64,000 nt of DNA from Pseudomonas pisciculturae (GCF_015461805.1 NZ_JACVZE010000002.1:682001-746000); one strand, 5' to 3'. Counted from the stretch's first letter, positions 10,325 to 19,762 are shown. Notes: a model not told the origin generated them from the letters alone. Numbers and translations: made by a program.

Positions 10325-10747
10325 TCAGAGGCAGTTGAAGCTGCGCTCTTCGGCCAGCAGTTGGCGTGCCGCGTTGTACAGCCGAATGTTAGGCGTGAAG
10401 CCCAGCGAGCGCCCTTCCAACACATAACGTTGGCCCGCCTGGAAGTTTGCGTACTGCAAGGTCATGAAACAGGTACGTTCGGCTGTCTGCCCTAGCCCCC
10501 CGAAACTGCTACCTGCTGGCACCTCGTAATCAAAACGCACCATCAGTTCATGGCTGCCAGGCGGCATCTGGAAGTACCTGCCATCGCTAAGGTTCTTGCC
10601 GTCCAGGCGCTGAGCCATCACCAGTTTGGCGCCCGGTGTCGGCGTCGCAAAATCAACCCAGGCCTGCTGCGGGTCGACCGGAGGTAGTGGGGTCGAAGCG
10701 CATGCGCTGAGAAACAGGGCAGTGATGGGAAGCAAGAGCTGGCGCAT
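10325..10747 (-). CDS. putative lipoprotein (PA0061-like)
   Basis: The 140-residue protein carries a lipoprotein signal with lipobox LSAC (MRQLLLPITALFLSACAS). The mature domain has KLVMAQRLDGKNL, FQMPPGSHELMVRFDYEV and YVLEGRSLG blocks, giving a beta-rich periplasmic domain. ATG 10747 was chosen because GAG lies at a proper distance; GTG 10756 in frame is possible. Position between a DUF1161 gene and the aminopeptidase-like gene matches my recollection of PAO1 PA0061/PA0062. Function is unknown. Confidence 0.75.
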   Translation of the reverse strand: MRQLLLPITALFLSACASTPLPPVDPQQAWVDFATPTPGAKLVMAQRLDGKNLSDGRYFQMPPGSHELMVRFDYEVPAGSSFGGLGQTAERTCFMTLQYANFQAGQRYVLEGRSLGFTPNIRLYNAARQLLAEERSFNCL

Positions 10748-10881
10748 GGCGGACACTCAAGGGAAGGAAAAAATTGAGCCCGACCAGGCAGGCTCCCTAT
10801 GAGTATAAACACCACATCGCGTAGAAAAGTCCCGAGTGCTCGCGATAGTCTGGCAGCAAATTACCCAAGGGCGGTCGGTGC

Positions 10882-11925
10882 ATGGTCAGGCGTTTTCTTC
10901 CAGGGTTGGTGATTGTGCTGCTCAGCGGATGCTCCAGCGTCAGTTATTACAGCCAGTTGGCCAGCGGCCAGTGGCAATTGTTACGGGCGCGGGAGCCGGT
11001 TTTTGAGGTCATCGCCGACCCGTCCCGGCCGCAATTGTTGCGTGATCATCTGGCGCAATCTCAGAAGGCACGCACCTTCGCCAGTGAACACCTGCACTTG
11101 CCCGACAACCAGAGTTACCGCTTGTACGCCGACATTGGCCGCCCTTACGTAGTCTGGAATGTGTTCGCCACGTCGGAGTTTTCCCTCTCTCCTGAAAACC
11201 ATTGCTTTCCCATCGCGGGCTGCGTGGCTTATCGCGGCTATTACAACCAGGGTGCAGCGCGTGGCGAGGCAGCGCTGTTGAAGCAGCGAGGCATGGACGT
11301 GTCGATTGGCGGCGTCGAGGCCTATTCCACGCTGGGCTGGTTCAACGATCCGATCATGAATTCGATGATGAACTGGGGTGACGAACGTCTCGCCACGTTG
11401 ATCTTTCATGAGCTGGCGCACCAGCGCTTCTATGTGAAGGATGACACCGAGTTCAATGAGTCTTACGCCAACTTCGTCGAGCAGGAAGGCACTCGCCAAT
11501 GGCGCGCAGCGCGGGGGTTGGCGCCGGCCGGTGGGGCGGCGGTGGAGCAGCGTGATGAGTTTATCCAGTTGGTTCTCGATACTCGCCAACGCTTGGAGAA
11601 ACTCTATGCGCAGCCGCTGTCAGCCGACGTGATGCGTAGCGCCAAGGCGGCAGAGTTCGAGCGCTTGCGCAGTGACTACCGGCAAATGCGCGACAGTCGC
11701 TGGGGTGGGGATAAGCGTTATGACGCCTGGATCAACCAGCCGATGAACAATGCCAGGTTGTTGCCGTTTGGGCTGTATGACCAGTGGGTGCCGGCGTTTG
11801 CGGCGTTGTTTGCGCAGGTGGGTGGGGATTGGGTGGCGTTTTATGCGGCGGTGGAGAAGATGGGTGGGTTGCCGGTGGCGGAGCGCAAGGCGGCGTTGAG
11901 GCAGCTGCTCAGTGCTGACCATTAG
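10882..11925 (+). CDS. putative zinc aminopeptidase, membrane-anchored lipoprotein (PF10023-type)
   Basis: This 347-residue protein has a lipoprotein-like signal (LPGLVIVLLSGCSS, Cys at residue 17) and a metallopeptidase motif HELAHQ at residues 176-181. A downstream Glu in EFNESYANFVE could be the third zinc ligand. The layout fits the putative aminopeptidase family PF10023 (COG4324). It would act at the periplasmic face of a membrane. Start: ATG 10882 lies a few bases after GGGCGGTCGG; RBS is weak. Activity has not been shown for close relatives as far as I know. Confidence 0.82.
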   Translation: MVRRFLPGLVIVLLSGCSSVSYYSQLASGQWQLLRAREPVFEVIADPSRPQLLRDHLAQSQKARTFASEHLHLPDNQSYRLYADIGRPYVVWNVFATSEFSLSPENHCFPIAGCVAYRGYYNQGAARGEAALLKQRGMDVSIGGVEAYSTLGWFNDPIMNSMMNWGDERLATLIFHELAHQRFYVKDDTEFNESYANFVEQEGTRQWRAARGLAPAGGAAVEQRDEFIQLVLDTRQRLEKLYAQPLSADVMRSAKAAEFERLRSDYRQMRDSRWGGDKRYDAWINQPMNNARLLPFGLYDQWVPAFAALFAQVGGDWVAFYAAVEKMGGLPVAERKAALRQLLSADH

Positions 11926-11931
11926 GGCCTC

Positions 11932-12018
11932 ATCGGGGGCAAGTCGAATCGTCGCACCGCCCCTCCCACATTTTGACGGTGTACGCCGGTCAATTGTGGG
12001 AGGGGGCTTGCCCCCGAT
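11932..12018. repeat. pair of REP arms in opposite orientation, one of the 'GTGCGACGATTCGAC' variant
   Basis: The left arm is the long variant (ATCGGGGGCAAGTCGAATCG, then GTCGCACCGCCCCTCCCACA). The right arm is the standard TGTGGGAGGGGGCTTGCC type. Their GTGGG ends face inward, the reverse of the other doublets. It lies between the aminopeptidase-like gene and the convergent HAD gene. Confidence 0.85.
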
Positions 12019-12025
12019 AGCGATC

Positions 12026-12685
12026 TCAAGGTCGCTGCATAAACGCCTGATGCATCTGCTCCAACGTCTCAAAATGCCAAGTCGGTGCCTCGGCATTCAA
12101 CTCCTCAAAACTACCAAACCCATACCCTACCGCCGCCGAGTCCAGCCCATTGCAGCGGGCGCCGATCAGGTCGTGCTTGCGGTCGCCAATCATCAAGGTG
12201 GTGGCTGGGTCCAGGCCCTCTTCGCTCATCAAGTGTGCGATCAACTCGACCTTGTTGGTGCGCGTACCGTCCAGTTCGCTGCCGTAGATCACCTTGAAGT
12301 ACTTGGAAAAATCAAAATGCCGGGCGATCTCGCGGGCAAACACCCACGGTTTGGACGTTGCGATGTATAGCTGGCGCCCCTGGCTGCTCAAGTCTTCCAG
12401 CAGTGGCATCACGCCGTCGAATACGCGGTTTTCATACAGCCCGGTGACCTTGAAACGCTCGCGGTAGAAATTCACGGCTTCCCAGGCCTTTGCCTCATCG
12501 AAGTCGTAGAACTGCATGAAGGCTTGCAGCAACGGCGGGCCGATGAAGTGTTCGAGCTTGGTGAGGTCCGGCTCGTCGATCCCCAGCTTGCCAAGGGCGT
12601 ACTGGATCGAGCGGGTGATGCCCTCGCGTGGGTCGGTGAGGGTGCCGTCCAGGTCGAAGAGCACGGTTTGGTAATGCAGGGTCAT
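12026..12685 (-). CDS. HAD-family phosphatase, phosphoglycolate-phosphatase-like
   Basis: The 219-residue protein has HAD motif I FDLDGTLTD (Asp11 nucleophile, Asp13 acid), motif II IATSK, and motif IV MIGDRKHDLIGARCNG. A helical cap lies at about 17-85. This is the Gph/5'-nucleotidase-like subgroup; the substrate (2-phosphoglycolate, nucleotides) cannot be read from sequence. It overlaps the upstream gamma carbonic anhydrase gene in an ATGA junction, so the two are translationally coupled. Confidence 0.88.
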   Translation of the reverse strand: MTLHYQTVLFDLDGTLTDPREGITRSIQYALGKLGIDEPDLTKLEHFIGPPLLQAFMQFYDFDEAKAWEAVNFYRERFKVTGLYENRVFDGVMPLLEDLSSQGRQLYIATSKPWVFAREIARHFDFSKYFKVIYGSELDGTRTNKVELIAHLMSEEGLDPATTLMIGDRKHDLIGARCNGLDSAAVGYGFGSFEELNAEAPTWHFETLEQMHQAFMQRP

Positions 12686-13224
12686 CGGTCGAATCCTTCA
12701 GCCAGGTGCAAATCTTTGAGCTTCACGTAGTTGGCGGCGCTGTAGGTGAAAAAGGCGCGCTCTTTGTCAGTCAGGGCGCGAATCTGTTTAACCGGGCTGC
12801 CCACGTACAAAAAACCGCTTTCCAGTTTCTTGCCCGGCGGCACCAGGCTGCCAGCGCCGATGATCACATCGTCTTCCACCACGGCGCCGTCCATCACGAT
12901 GCTGCCCATGCCGATCAGGATGCGGTTGCCCACCGTGCAGCCGTGCAGCATGACTTTGTGGGCGATGGTCACGTCGTCGCCGATCAGCAACGGGAAACCA
13001 TCCGGGTTGAAGGGCCCTGCGTGGGTGATGTGCAATACGCAGCCATCCTGCACGCTGGTGCGCGTACCGATGCGGATGTGGTGCATGTCGCCGCGAATCA
13101 CGGTCAGCGGCCACACCGAGCTGTCGGTGCCAATTTCTACATCGCCGATCACCACCGCCGAAATATCGACAAAAGCCCCGGCGCCCAGGGTTGGCGTGTG
13201 GTTCTGGTAGGTGCGAAGGGTCAC
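12682..13224 (-). CDS. gamma-class carbonic anhydrase family protein
   Basis: The 180-residue protein is a left-handed beta-helix of hexapeptide repeats (VVIGDVEIG, VIRGDMHHIRIG, LIGDDVTIAHKVMLHGC, IVMDGAVVEDDVIIGAGSLV). The zinc-ligand pattern RGDMHHIRIG...HITH...AHKVMLHG is present. The C-terminal helix YVKLKDLHL is typical of the PaaY/YrdA/CaiE group. It may be a carbonic anhydrase or a CoA thioesterase-like protein. It is first in a two-gene operon with the HAD phosphatase. Confidence 0.88.
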   Translation of the reverse strand: MTLRTYQNHTPTLGAGAFVDISAVVIGDVEIGTDSSVWPLTVIRGDMHHIRIGTRTSVQDGCVLHITHAGPFNPDGFPLLIGDDVTIAHKVMLHGCTVGNRILIGMGSIVMDGAVVEDDVIIGAGSLVPPGKKLESGFLYVGSPVKQIRALTDKERAFFTYSAANYVKLKDLHLAEGFDR

Positions 13225-13326
13225 GATAGCCTCTCTCTTATCTGCTGATAGCTGCGGTGGGCGTTGATTGTAATTAAGATGGCCCCATCTTTGTTCTTAC
13301 ATGTTTCTTCAGCCAAGGTGCCAACC

Positions 13327-15378
13327 GTGAGCGCGAACAACCCTCTTCTGCAGTCCTACGACCTGCCGCCGTTCTCGGCGATCCGTGCCGAGCACGTGCA
13401 GCCGGCCATTGAACAGATCCTCGCCGACAACCGCGTTGCCATCGAAGGTATCCTGCAAAGCCAGGGTAAAAACCCTACATGGGCCGGGCTGGTATTGGCC
13501 ATGGACGAATTGAACGATCGTCTGGGCGCCGCCTGGAGCCCGGTCAGCCACCTCAATGCCGTGTGCAACAGCGCCGAATTGCGCGAAGCCTATGAAGGCT
13601 GTCTGCCGGCATTGAGCGCCTACTCCACCGAGATGGGCCAGAACCGTGAGCTGTTCCAGGCCTTTGAAGCCCTGGCCAACAGCCCGCAAGCGGCCGGCTT
13701 CGACGTGGCGCAAAAAACTATTCTGGAACATTCCCTGCGCGACTTCCGCCTGTCGGGTATCGACCTGCCGCCGGAGCAGCAAAAGCGCTACGCCGAAGTG
13801 CAAAGCAAACTCTCCGAGCTGGGCAGCAAGTTCTCCAACCAATTGCTGGACGCCACCCAGGCCTGGACCAAGCACGTCACCGACGAAGCCACCCTCGCCG
13901 GCCTGACCGACTCGGCCAAGGCGCAAATGGCCGCCGCCGCCCAGGCCAAAGGCCTCGATGGTTGGCTGATCACCCTGGAGTTCCCCAGCTACTACGCGGT
14001 AATGACCTACGCCCACGACCGCGCCCTGCGCGAAGAAGTCTACGCGGCCTACTGCACCCGTGCGTCGGACCAAGGCCCGAACGCTGGTCAGAACGATAAC
14101 GGCCCCGTGATGGAACAGATCCTCGACCTGCGTCAGGAACTGGCCAAGCTGTTGGGCTATGCGTCCTTCTCCGAGTTGAGCCTGGCCACCAAGATGGCTG
14201 AGTCCAGCGACCAGGTGCTGAGCTTCCTGCGTGACCTGGCCAAGCGCAGCAAGCCATTTGCCGCCCAAGACCTGCAACAGCTCAAGGCTTACGCGGCCGA
14301 ACAAGGTTGTGCCGATCTGCAAAGTTGGGACAGCGGTTTCTACGGTGAAAAACTGCGTGAGCAGCGTTACAGCGTGTCCCAGGAAGCTCTGCGCGCCTAC
14401 TTCCCCATCGATAAAGTGCTGAGCGGCCTGTTCGCCATTGTGCAGCGCCTGTACGGCATCGAGATCGCCGAGCAAAAAGGCTTCGACACCTGGCACCCGG
14501 ACGTGCGCCTGTTTGAAATCAAGGAAAACGGCCAGCATGTCGGCCGCTTCTTCTTCGACCTGTATGCCCGCGCCAACAAGCGTGGCGGCGCCTGGATGGA
14601 CGGCGCACGCGACCGTCGTCGCAAGGTCGACGGCGTACTGCAAAGCCCGGTGGCCAACCTGGTGTGCAACTTCACCCCGGCCGACAGCGGCAAGCCTGCC
14701 CTGCTGACCCACGATGAAGTGACTACGCTGTTCCACGAATTCGGCCACGGCCTGCATCACCTGTTGACCCGCGTTGAACACGCCGGTGTCTCCGGCATCA
14801 ACGGGGTGGCCTGGGACGCGGTGGAGTTGCCGAGCCAGTTCATGGAGAACTGGTGCTGGGAGCCCGAAGGCCTGGCGCTGATCTCCGGTCACTATGAGAG
14901 CGGTGAGCCGCTGCCTCAGGACCTGCTGGAAAAAATGCTCGCGGCGAAGAATTTCCAGTCCGGCCTGATGATGGTGCGCCAGCTGGAATTCTCGCTGTTT
15001 GACTTCGAGCTGCACGCCACCCACGGCGATGGCCGCAGCGTGGCCCAGGTGCTCGAAGGCATTCGCGATGAAGTCTCGGTGATGCGCCCGCCGGCCTACA
15101 ACCGTTTCCCCAACAGCTTCGCGCACATCTTCGCTGGCGGTTACGCGGCGGGTTATTACAGCTACAAGTGGGCCGAAGTGCTGTCCGCTGATGCTTTCTC
15201 CAAGTTCGAAGAAGACGGCGTGCTGAATGCCGAGACCGGCCGCGCATTCCGTGAAGCCATCCTGGCCCGTGGCGGTTCGCAGGCGCCGATGGTGTTGTTC
15301 GTCGACTTCCGAGGACGCGCACCGTCAATTGACGCACTCTTGCGCCACAGCGGCCTGAGTGAGGACGCGGCAGCATGA
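13327..15378 (+). CDS. prlC: oligopeptidase A (M3 family zinc metallopeptidase)
   Basis: This 683-residue cytosolic endopeptidase degrades short peptides, including cleaved signal peptides in E. coli. The zinc motif HEFGH is at residues 470-474 in TLFHEFGHGLHHLLTR, followed by the third-ligand region WDAVELPSQFMENW. GTG 13327 is chosen: it follows AAGG at 8 bases and gives the family N-terminus SANNPLLQSYDLPPF. The open frame upstream adds 21 residues without support. It overlaps the next gene by an ATGA junction. Confidence 0.96.
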   Translation: MSANNPLLQSYDLPPFSAIRAEHVQPAIEQILADNRVAIEGILQSQGKNPTWAGLVLAMDELNDRLGAAWSPVSHLNAVCNSAELREAYEGCLPALSAYSTEMGQNRELFQAFEALANSPQAAGFDVAQKTILEHSLRDFRLSGIDLPPEQQKRYAEVQSKLSELGSKFSNQLLDATQAWTKHVTDEATLAGLTDSAKAQMAAAAQAKGLDGWLITLEFPSYYAVMTYAHDRALREEVYAAYCTRASDQGPNAGQNDNGPVMEQILDLRQELAKLLGYASFSELSLATKMAESSDQVLSFLRDLAKRSKPFAAQDLQQLKAYAAEQGCADLQSWDSGFYGEKLREQRYSVSQEALRAYFPIDKVLSGLFAIVQRLYGIEIAEQKGFDTWHPDVRLFEIKENGQHVGRFFFDLYARANKRGGAWMDGARDRRRKVDGVLQSPVANLVCNFTPADSGKPALLTHDEVTTLFHEFGHGLHHLLTRVEHAGVSGINGVAWDAVELPSQFMENWCWEPEGLALISGHYESGEPLPQDLLEKMLAAKNFQSGLMMVRQLEFSLFDFELHATHGDGRSVAQVLEGIRDEVSVMRPPAYNRFPNSFAHIFAGGYAAGYYSYKWAEVLSADAFSKFEEDGVLNAETGRAFREAILARGGSQAPMVLFVDFRGRAPSIDALLRHSGLSEDAAA

Positions 15379-15650
15379 GTGAAGGGCCTGTGATTACCAA
15401 AAAGCAATTTATCGCCGGGGCCGTCTGCCCGGCGTGCAGCGAGCCAGACAAGTTGAAGATGTGGACCGAAGACAGCGTGCCGCACCGCGAGTGTGTGGCC
15501 TGCGGTTATACCGACACACTGAATGACCAGGGTTTGTCGGTGCCCAAGGAATTGGGTACGCGGGTCAATACCTCGGCGCTGAAAGCGCCGGCTGATCCCA
15601 AGGTTCAGGCGGTGCAATTCTTCCCAAACCCCAAGCTGAAAAAAGACTAA
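15375..15650 (+). CDS. YheV-family zinc-ribbon protein
   Basis: The 91-residue protein has a four-Cys zinc ribbon: CPAC (18-21) and CVAC (40-43), plus the conserved C-terminal tail VQFFPNPKLKK. This is the YheV (DUF2387) family of unknown function, commonly placed directly after prlC, as here with a 4-base overlap. Confidence 0.88.
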   Translation: MSEGPVITKKQFIAGAVCPACSEPDKLKMWTEDSVPHRECVACGYTDTLNDQGLSVPKELGTRVNTSALKAPADPKVQAVQFFPNPKLKKD

Positions 15651-15670
15651 AGCCAATACGCAAAACCAAA

Positions 15671-15789
15671 TGTGGGAGCGGCGGTGCGACGATTCGACTT
15701 GCCCCCGATTGCGGTGCATCAGCCAGTTAATCTGGTACTGACACACTGCTATCGGGGGCAAGTCGAATCGTCGCACCGCCCCTCCCACA
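15671..15789. repeat. REP doublet, both arms of the 'GTGCGACGATTCGAC' variant
   Basis: Both arms carry the insert between TGTGGGAG and CTTGCCCCCGAT. The left arm reads GCGGCGGTGCGACGATTCGA and the right arm is its complement with one change near the end. The centre has the usual GTGCATCAGC/CTGACACAC region. A T-run follows. It ends the prlC-yheV unit. Confidence 0.9.
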
Positions 15790-15930
15790 TTTTTTTGCCC
15801 GTGTTTATTCGACTTAGGTCGGTGAAACGATTCCCTACATCCTTAGCCTGCTATCATTTGTAACTGTTGATTGCCAAGTCGCTCCCCAGAAGCGGCTGGC
15901 AAACCCGTGACCACATGATGAGGTGCCCCC

Positions 15931-16674
15931 ATGTCTGATCAAGATCAAGACAACCCCCGGCGTGACTTTTTGCGCAAATCCTTGACCTTGATCCCGGTGG
16001 TCACGGTTGCCAGTACGGGCCTTGGTGGTTCGATGCTGATGGCTACGCCAGCGCCTGCCCAAGCCGCGCCTGTGGTGAGTGAAAAAGCCTACGAACCTAG
16101 CTACTTCACCGCCGAAGAATGGGCGTTTATCAACGCGGCCGTCGCCCAATTGATTCCTGCCGACGCCCAAGGCCCAGGGGCGCTGGAAGCCGGAGCGCCG
16201 GAATACATCGACCGTCAGATGAACACGCCTTACGCCAGTGGCGCGCTGTGGTTTATGCAAGGCCCGTTCAACGCCGACGCCGCCCCGGAGATGGGTTGGC
16301 AGAGCAAATTGGTGCCCAAGGAGATTTATCGCCTGGGTATTGCCGCGACGGATGCCTGGTCGAAATCCTTCAACGGTAAAACTTTTGCTGCGCAAGACAG
16401 CGCTACCCGAGACGATATGTTACGCCGTCTTGAGGCTGGAGGCAGCGAAGTGACTGCGCATTTCGACGCGGTGCCGCCGAAGATTTTCTTCAACCTGTTG
16501 CTGCAAAACACCAAGGAAGGCTTCTTCTGCGACCCGATCCACGGTGGCAACAAAGGCATGGTCGGCTGGACCATGATCGGCTTTCCCGGCGCCCGCGCCG
16601 ACTTCATGGACTGGGTTGAACGCAACGAGCAATACCCCTTCCCGGCAGTTTCCATCCGCGGCGAGAGGGCATAA
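15931..16674 (+). CDS. gluconate 2-dehydrogenase-type subunit III (Tat-exported small subunit)
   Basis: The 247-residue protein begins with a twin-arginine signal (NPRRDFLRKSLTLIPVV, Arg10-Arg11; cleavage near AQA-A). The mature part matches the gluconate 2-dehydrogenase subunit 3 family (FTAEEWAFINAAVAQLIP, GALEAGAPEYIDRQM, GGNKGMVGWTMIGFPGARAD). The adjoining flavoprotein lacks a signal of its own and is presumably carried through the Tat pore with this subunit. AGGTGCCCCC precedes the ATG. First gene of a three-gene operon. Confidence 0.9.
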   Translation: MSDQDQDNPRRDFLRKSLTLIPVVTVASTGLGGSMLMATPAPAQAAPVVSEKAYEPSYFTAEEWAFINAAVAQLIPADAQGPGALEAGAPEYIDRQMNTPYASGALWFMQGPFNADAAPEMGWQSKLVPKEIYRLGIAATDAWSKSFNGKTFAAQDSATRDDMLRRLEAGGSEVTAHFDAVPPKIFFNLLLQNTKEGFFCDPIHGGNKGMVGWTMIGFPGARADFMDWVERNEQYPFPAVSIRGERA

Positions 16675-16676
16675 AC

Positions 16677-18461
16677 GTGGCGACCATCATGAAGAAAGTA
16701 GACGCGGTGATCGTAGGCTTCGGCTGGACCGGCGCGATCATGGCTAAGGAGCTGACGGAAGCGGGCCTGAACGTGGTAGCGCTGGAGCGCGGCCCGATGC
16801 AGGACACTTACCCGGACGGCAACTATCCCCAGGTCATCGACGAACTGACCTACAGCGTGCGTAAAAAGCTCTTCCAGGATATTTCCAAAGAGACCGTGAC
16901 CATTCGCCATAGCGTGAATGACGTCGCCCTGCCCAACCGCCAGCTGGGTGCATTCCTGCCAGGTAACGGCGTGGGTGGCGCTGGACTGCATTGGTCCGGT
17001 GTGCATTTTCGCGTAGACCCGATTGAGCTGCGCATGCGCAGCCACTATGAAGAGCGGTACGGCAAAAACTTCATTCCCAAGGACATGACTATCCAGGACT
17101 TCGGCGTGAGCTATGAAGAGCTGGAGCCGTTTTTCGACTACGCCGAAAAAGTTTTCGGCACGTCAGGTCAAGCCTGGACCGTTAAAGGCCAACTGGTCGG
17201 CGAGGGTCGTGGCGGCAACCCATATGCACCGGATCGTTCCAACCCGTTTCCATTGGAAGCGCAGAAAAACACGGTCTCTGCACAGCTGTTTCAGAAAGCG
17301 GCTGCAAGCGTCGGGTATAAGCCCTACAACCTGCCGTCCGCCAACACCTCGGGGCCTTATACCAACCCCTATGGCGCGCAGATGGGGCCGTGCAACTTCT
17401 GTGGGTTTTGCAGTGGCTACGTTTGCTACATGTACTCCAAGGCCTCGCCGAACGTGAACATCCTGCCGGCGCTGCGCCAGGTGCCGAACTTCGAGCTGCG
17501 GCCTAATTCTCACGTGCTCAAGGTCAATCTCGACAGCACCAAGAGCAAGGCCACGGGTGTGACGTATGTCGACGCCCAGGGCCGGGAATGCGAGCAGCCA
17601 GCGGACTTGGTGATCCTTGGCGCGTTCCAGTTCCATAACGTGCGCCTGATGCTGTTGTCGGGCATCGGCAAACCTTACGACCCGATTACCAATGAAGGCG
17701 TGGTAGGCCGTAACTTCGCCTACCAGAACATGGCCACCATCAAGGCGTTCTTCGACAAGGACACCCACACCAACAATTTCATCGGTGCAGGCGGCAACGG
17801 CGTGGCGATGGATGACTTCAACGCGGATAACTTCGACCACGGGCCCCATGGCTTTGTGGGCGGCTCGCCCATGTGGGTCAACCAGGCAGGCAGTCGGCCG
17901 ATTGCCGGCACGTCCAACCCGCCGGGTACGCCGGCCTGGGGCAGTGCCTGGAAGCGCGCCACCGCCGATTACTACACCCACCAGGTGTCGATGGACGCCC
18001 ACGGCGCCCATCAATCCTACCGGGGCAACTACCTTGATCTAGACCCGGTCTACCGCGATGCCTATGGCCAACCGCTGCTGCGGATGACGTTCGACTGGCA
18101 GGAAAACGACATCAAGATGAACCGTTTCATGGTCGAGAAAATGGGCAAGGTCGCCGAAGCGATGAACCCCAAGGCCATTGCCGTGCTCGGCAAGAAAGTC
18201 GGTGAGCATTTCAATACCGCGTCGTACCAGACCACCCACCTTAACGGTGGCGCGATCATGGGCACCGACCCGAAGACAAGTGCGTTGAATCGCTACCTGC
18301 AATGCTGGGATGTACACAACGTGTTTGTTCCAGGCGCGTCCGCTTTCCCACAAGGCTTGGGCTATAACCCTACCGGCCTGGTGGCGGCGCTGACCTATTG
18401 GTCTGCCCGAGCGATCCGCGAGCAGTACTTGAAAAACCCCGGCCCACTGGTTCAGGCATAA
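16677..18461 (+). CDS. FAD-dependent GMC-type dehydrogenase, large subunit of gluconate/sugar dehydrogenase
   Basis: This 594-residue flavoprotein has an N-terminal FAD motif GFGWTG (residues 14-19) and the C-terminal GMC region THLNGGAIMGTDPKTSALNR with FVPGASAFPQGLGYNPTG. A Cys cluster GPCNFCGFCSGYVC (Cys239, 242, 245, 250) matches the 3Fe-4S-type motif of FAD glucose and fructose dehydrogenases. It should oxidise gluconate (or a related sugar acid) in the periplasm and pass electrons to the triheme cytochrome encoded next. GTG 16677 follows GAGAGG at good spacing; ATG 16689 is an alternative. Gluconate is the likeliest substrate but is inferred. Confidence 0.9.
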   Translation: MATIMKKVDAVIVGFGWTGAIMAKELTEAGLNVVALERGPMQDTYPDGNYPQVIDELTYSVRKKLFQDISKETVTIRHSVNDVALPNRQLGAFLPGNGVGGAGLHWSGVHFRVDPIELRMRSHYEERYGKNFIPKDMTIQDFGVSYEELEPFFDYAEKVFGTSGQAWTVKGQLVGEGRGGNPYAPDRSNPFPLEAQKNTVSAQLFQKAAASVGYKPYNLPSANTSGPYTNPYGAQMGPCNFCGFCSGYVCYMYSKASPNVNILPALRQVPNFELRPNSHVLKVNLDSTKSKATGVTYVDAQGRECEQPADLVILGAFQFHNVRLMLLSGIGKPYDPITNEGVVGRNFAYQNMATIKAFFDKDTHTNNFIGAGGNGVAMDDFNADNFDHGPHGFVGGSPMWVNQAGSRPIAGTSNPPGTPAWGSAWKRATADYYTHQVSMDAHGAHQSYRGNYLDLDPVYRDAYGQPLLRMTFDWQENDIKMNRFMVEKMGKVAEAMNPKAIAVLGKKVGEHFNTASYQTTHLNGGAIMGTDPKTSALNRYLQCWDVHNVFVPGASAFPQGLGYNPTGLVAALTYWSARAIREQYLKNPGPLVQA

Positions 18462-18473
18462 GGAGCGATGACC

Positions 18474-19724
18474 ATGAAAGCACTTGTTATCGCGACCGTT
18501 GCCCTCTTCAGCAGCTGCTCGGTGAGCGCCGTCGAAACCGACATGATCAAACAGGGCGAATACCTGGCCCGTGCCGGGGACTGCGTGGCCTGCCACACTG
18601 CCAAGGGTGGCAAACCCTTCGCCGGCGGCCTGCCGATGGAAACGCCGATTGGCGTGATCTATTCCACCAACATCACTCCTGACAAAACCGGCCTGGGTGA
18701 TTACAGCTTCGAAGACTTCGACAAGGCCGTGCGCCATGGCGTCGCCAAGAGCGGTAGTACGCTTTACCCAGCCATGCCCTACCCGTCTTACGCACGCGTC
18801 AGCGAAAGCGATATGCAGGCGTTGTATGCGTACTTCATGAGGGGCGTTGAGCCGGTCGCGCAGGAGAACAAAGACAGTGATATTCCTTGGCCGCTAAGCA
18901 TGCGCTGGCCCCTGGCTGCGTGGCGTTGGATGTTTGCGCCCGAGGTTGCGGATTACCAGGCACCGGCCGACGCCGACCCTGTGATCAGCCGCGGTGCCTA
19001 CTTGGTGGAAGGTCTAGGCCACTGCGGCGCGTGCCACACGCCACGGGCCCTGACCATGCAGGAAAAATCCCTGAGCGCCACCGACGGCAGCGCGTTCTTG
19101 TCTGGCAGTGCACCGCTGGAAGGCTGGATCGCCAAAAGCCTGCGCGGTGATCACAAGGACGGTCTCGGCAGTTGGAGCGAGGAGCAACTGGTGCAATTCC
19201 TCAAGACTGGTCGCAGTGATCGCAGCGCGGTGTTTGGCGGCATGAGCGATGTGATCGTGCACAGCATGCAGTACATGTCCCAGGACGACCTGACCGCTAT
19301 CGCGCGTTACCTCAAGAGCCTGCCGGCGGTCGATCCCAAGGACCAGCCGCACCAATACGATAAACAGGTGGCCCAAGCGCTGTGGAAAGGCGACGACAGC
19401 AAACCGGGCGCGTCGGTGTATATCGACAACTGCGCGGCCTGCCACCGTACCGATGGCCATGGCTACACCCGGGTGTTCCCGGCGCTGGCAGGCAACCCGG
19501 TGCTGCAGTCGGCGGATGCCACGTCGTTGATCAACATCGTGTTGAAGGGCGGTACCTTGCCGGCGACTCACACGGCGCCGTCCACCTTCACCATGCCGGC
19601 ATTCGCCTGGCGCCTGTCGGACCAGGAAGTGGCGGATGTAGTCAGTTTCATTCGTGGCAGTTGGGGCAATAACGCCGCGCCGGTGAAAGCCAGCGATGTA
19701 GCGGACCTGCGCGAAACCCACTGA
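18474..19724 (+). CDS. membrane-bound triheme cytochrome c subunit of gluconate-type dehydrogenase
   Basis: The 416-residue precursor has a signal peptide and three heme c sites: CVACH (37-41), CGACH (184-188) and CAACH (320-324). Such triheme subunits carry electrons from the FAD subunit to ubiquinone at the outer face of the inner membrane. AGGAG lies 8 bases before ATG 18474; ATG 18468 in frame is only two bases from it and less likely. It is the last gene of the dehydrogenase operon. Confidence 0.92.
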   Translation: MKALVIATVALFSSCSVSAVETDMIKQGEYLARAGDCVACHTAKGGKPFAGGLPMETPIGVIYSTNITPDKTGLGDYSFEDFDKAVRHGVAKSGSTLYPAMPYPSYARVSESDMQALYAYFMRGVEPVAQENKDSDIPWPLSMRWPLAAWRWMFAPEVADYQAPADADPVISRGAYLVEGLGHCGACHTPRALTMQEKSLSATDGSAFLSGSAPLEGWIAKSLRGDHKDGLGSWSEEQLVQFLKTGRSDRSAVFGGMSDVIVHSMQYMSQDDLTAIARYLKSLPAVDPKDQPHQYDKQVAQALWKGDDSKPGASVYIDNCAACHRTDGHGYTRVFPALAGNPVLQSADATSLINIVLKGGTLPATHTAPSTFTMPAFAWRLSDQEVADVVSFIRGSWGNNAAPVKASDVADLRETH

Positions 19725-19762
19725 TCTGGTGCTGACCGCCAAACGGCACTGGTCAGCAGCCG

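Noticed and set aside
13309..15126. 605-codon open frame on the minus strand inside prlC
   Set aside because: It is the antisense shadow of prlC caused by high GC and codon bias; the plus strand encodes a complete M3 peptidase with intact motifs.
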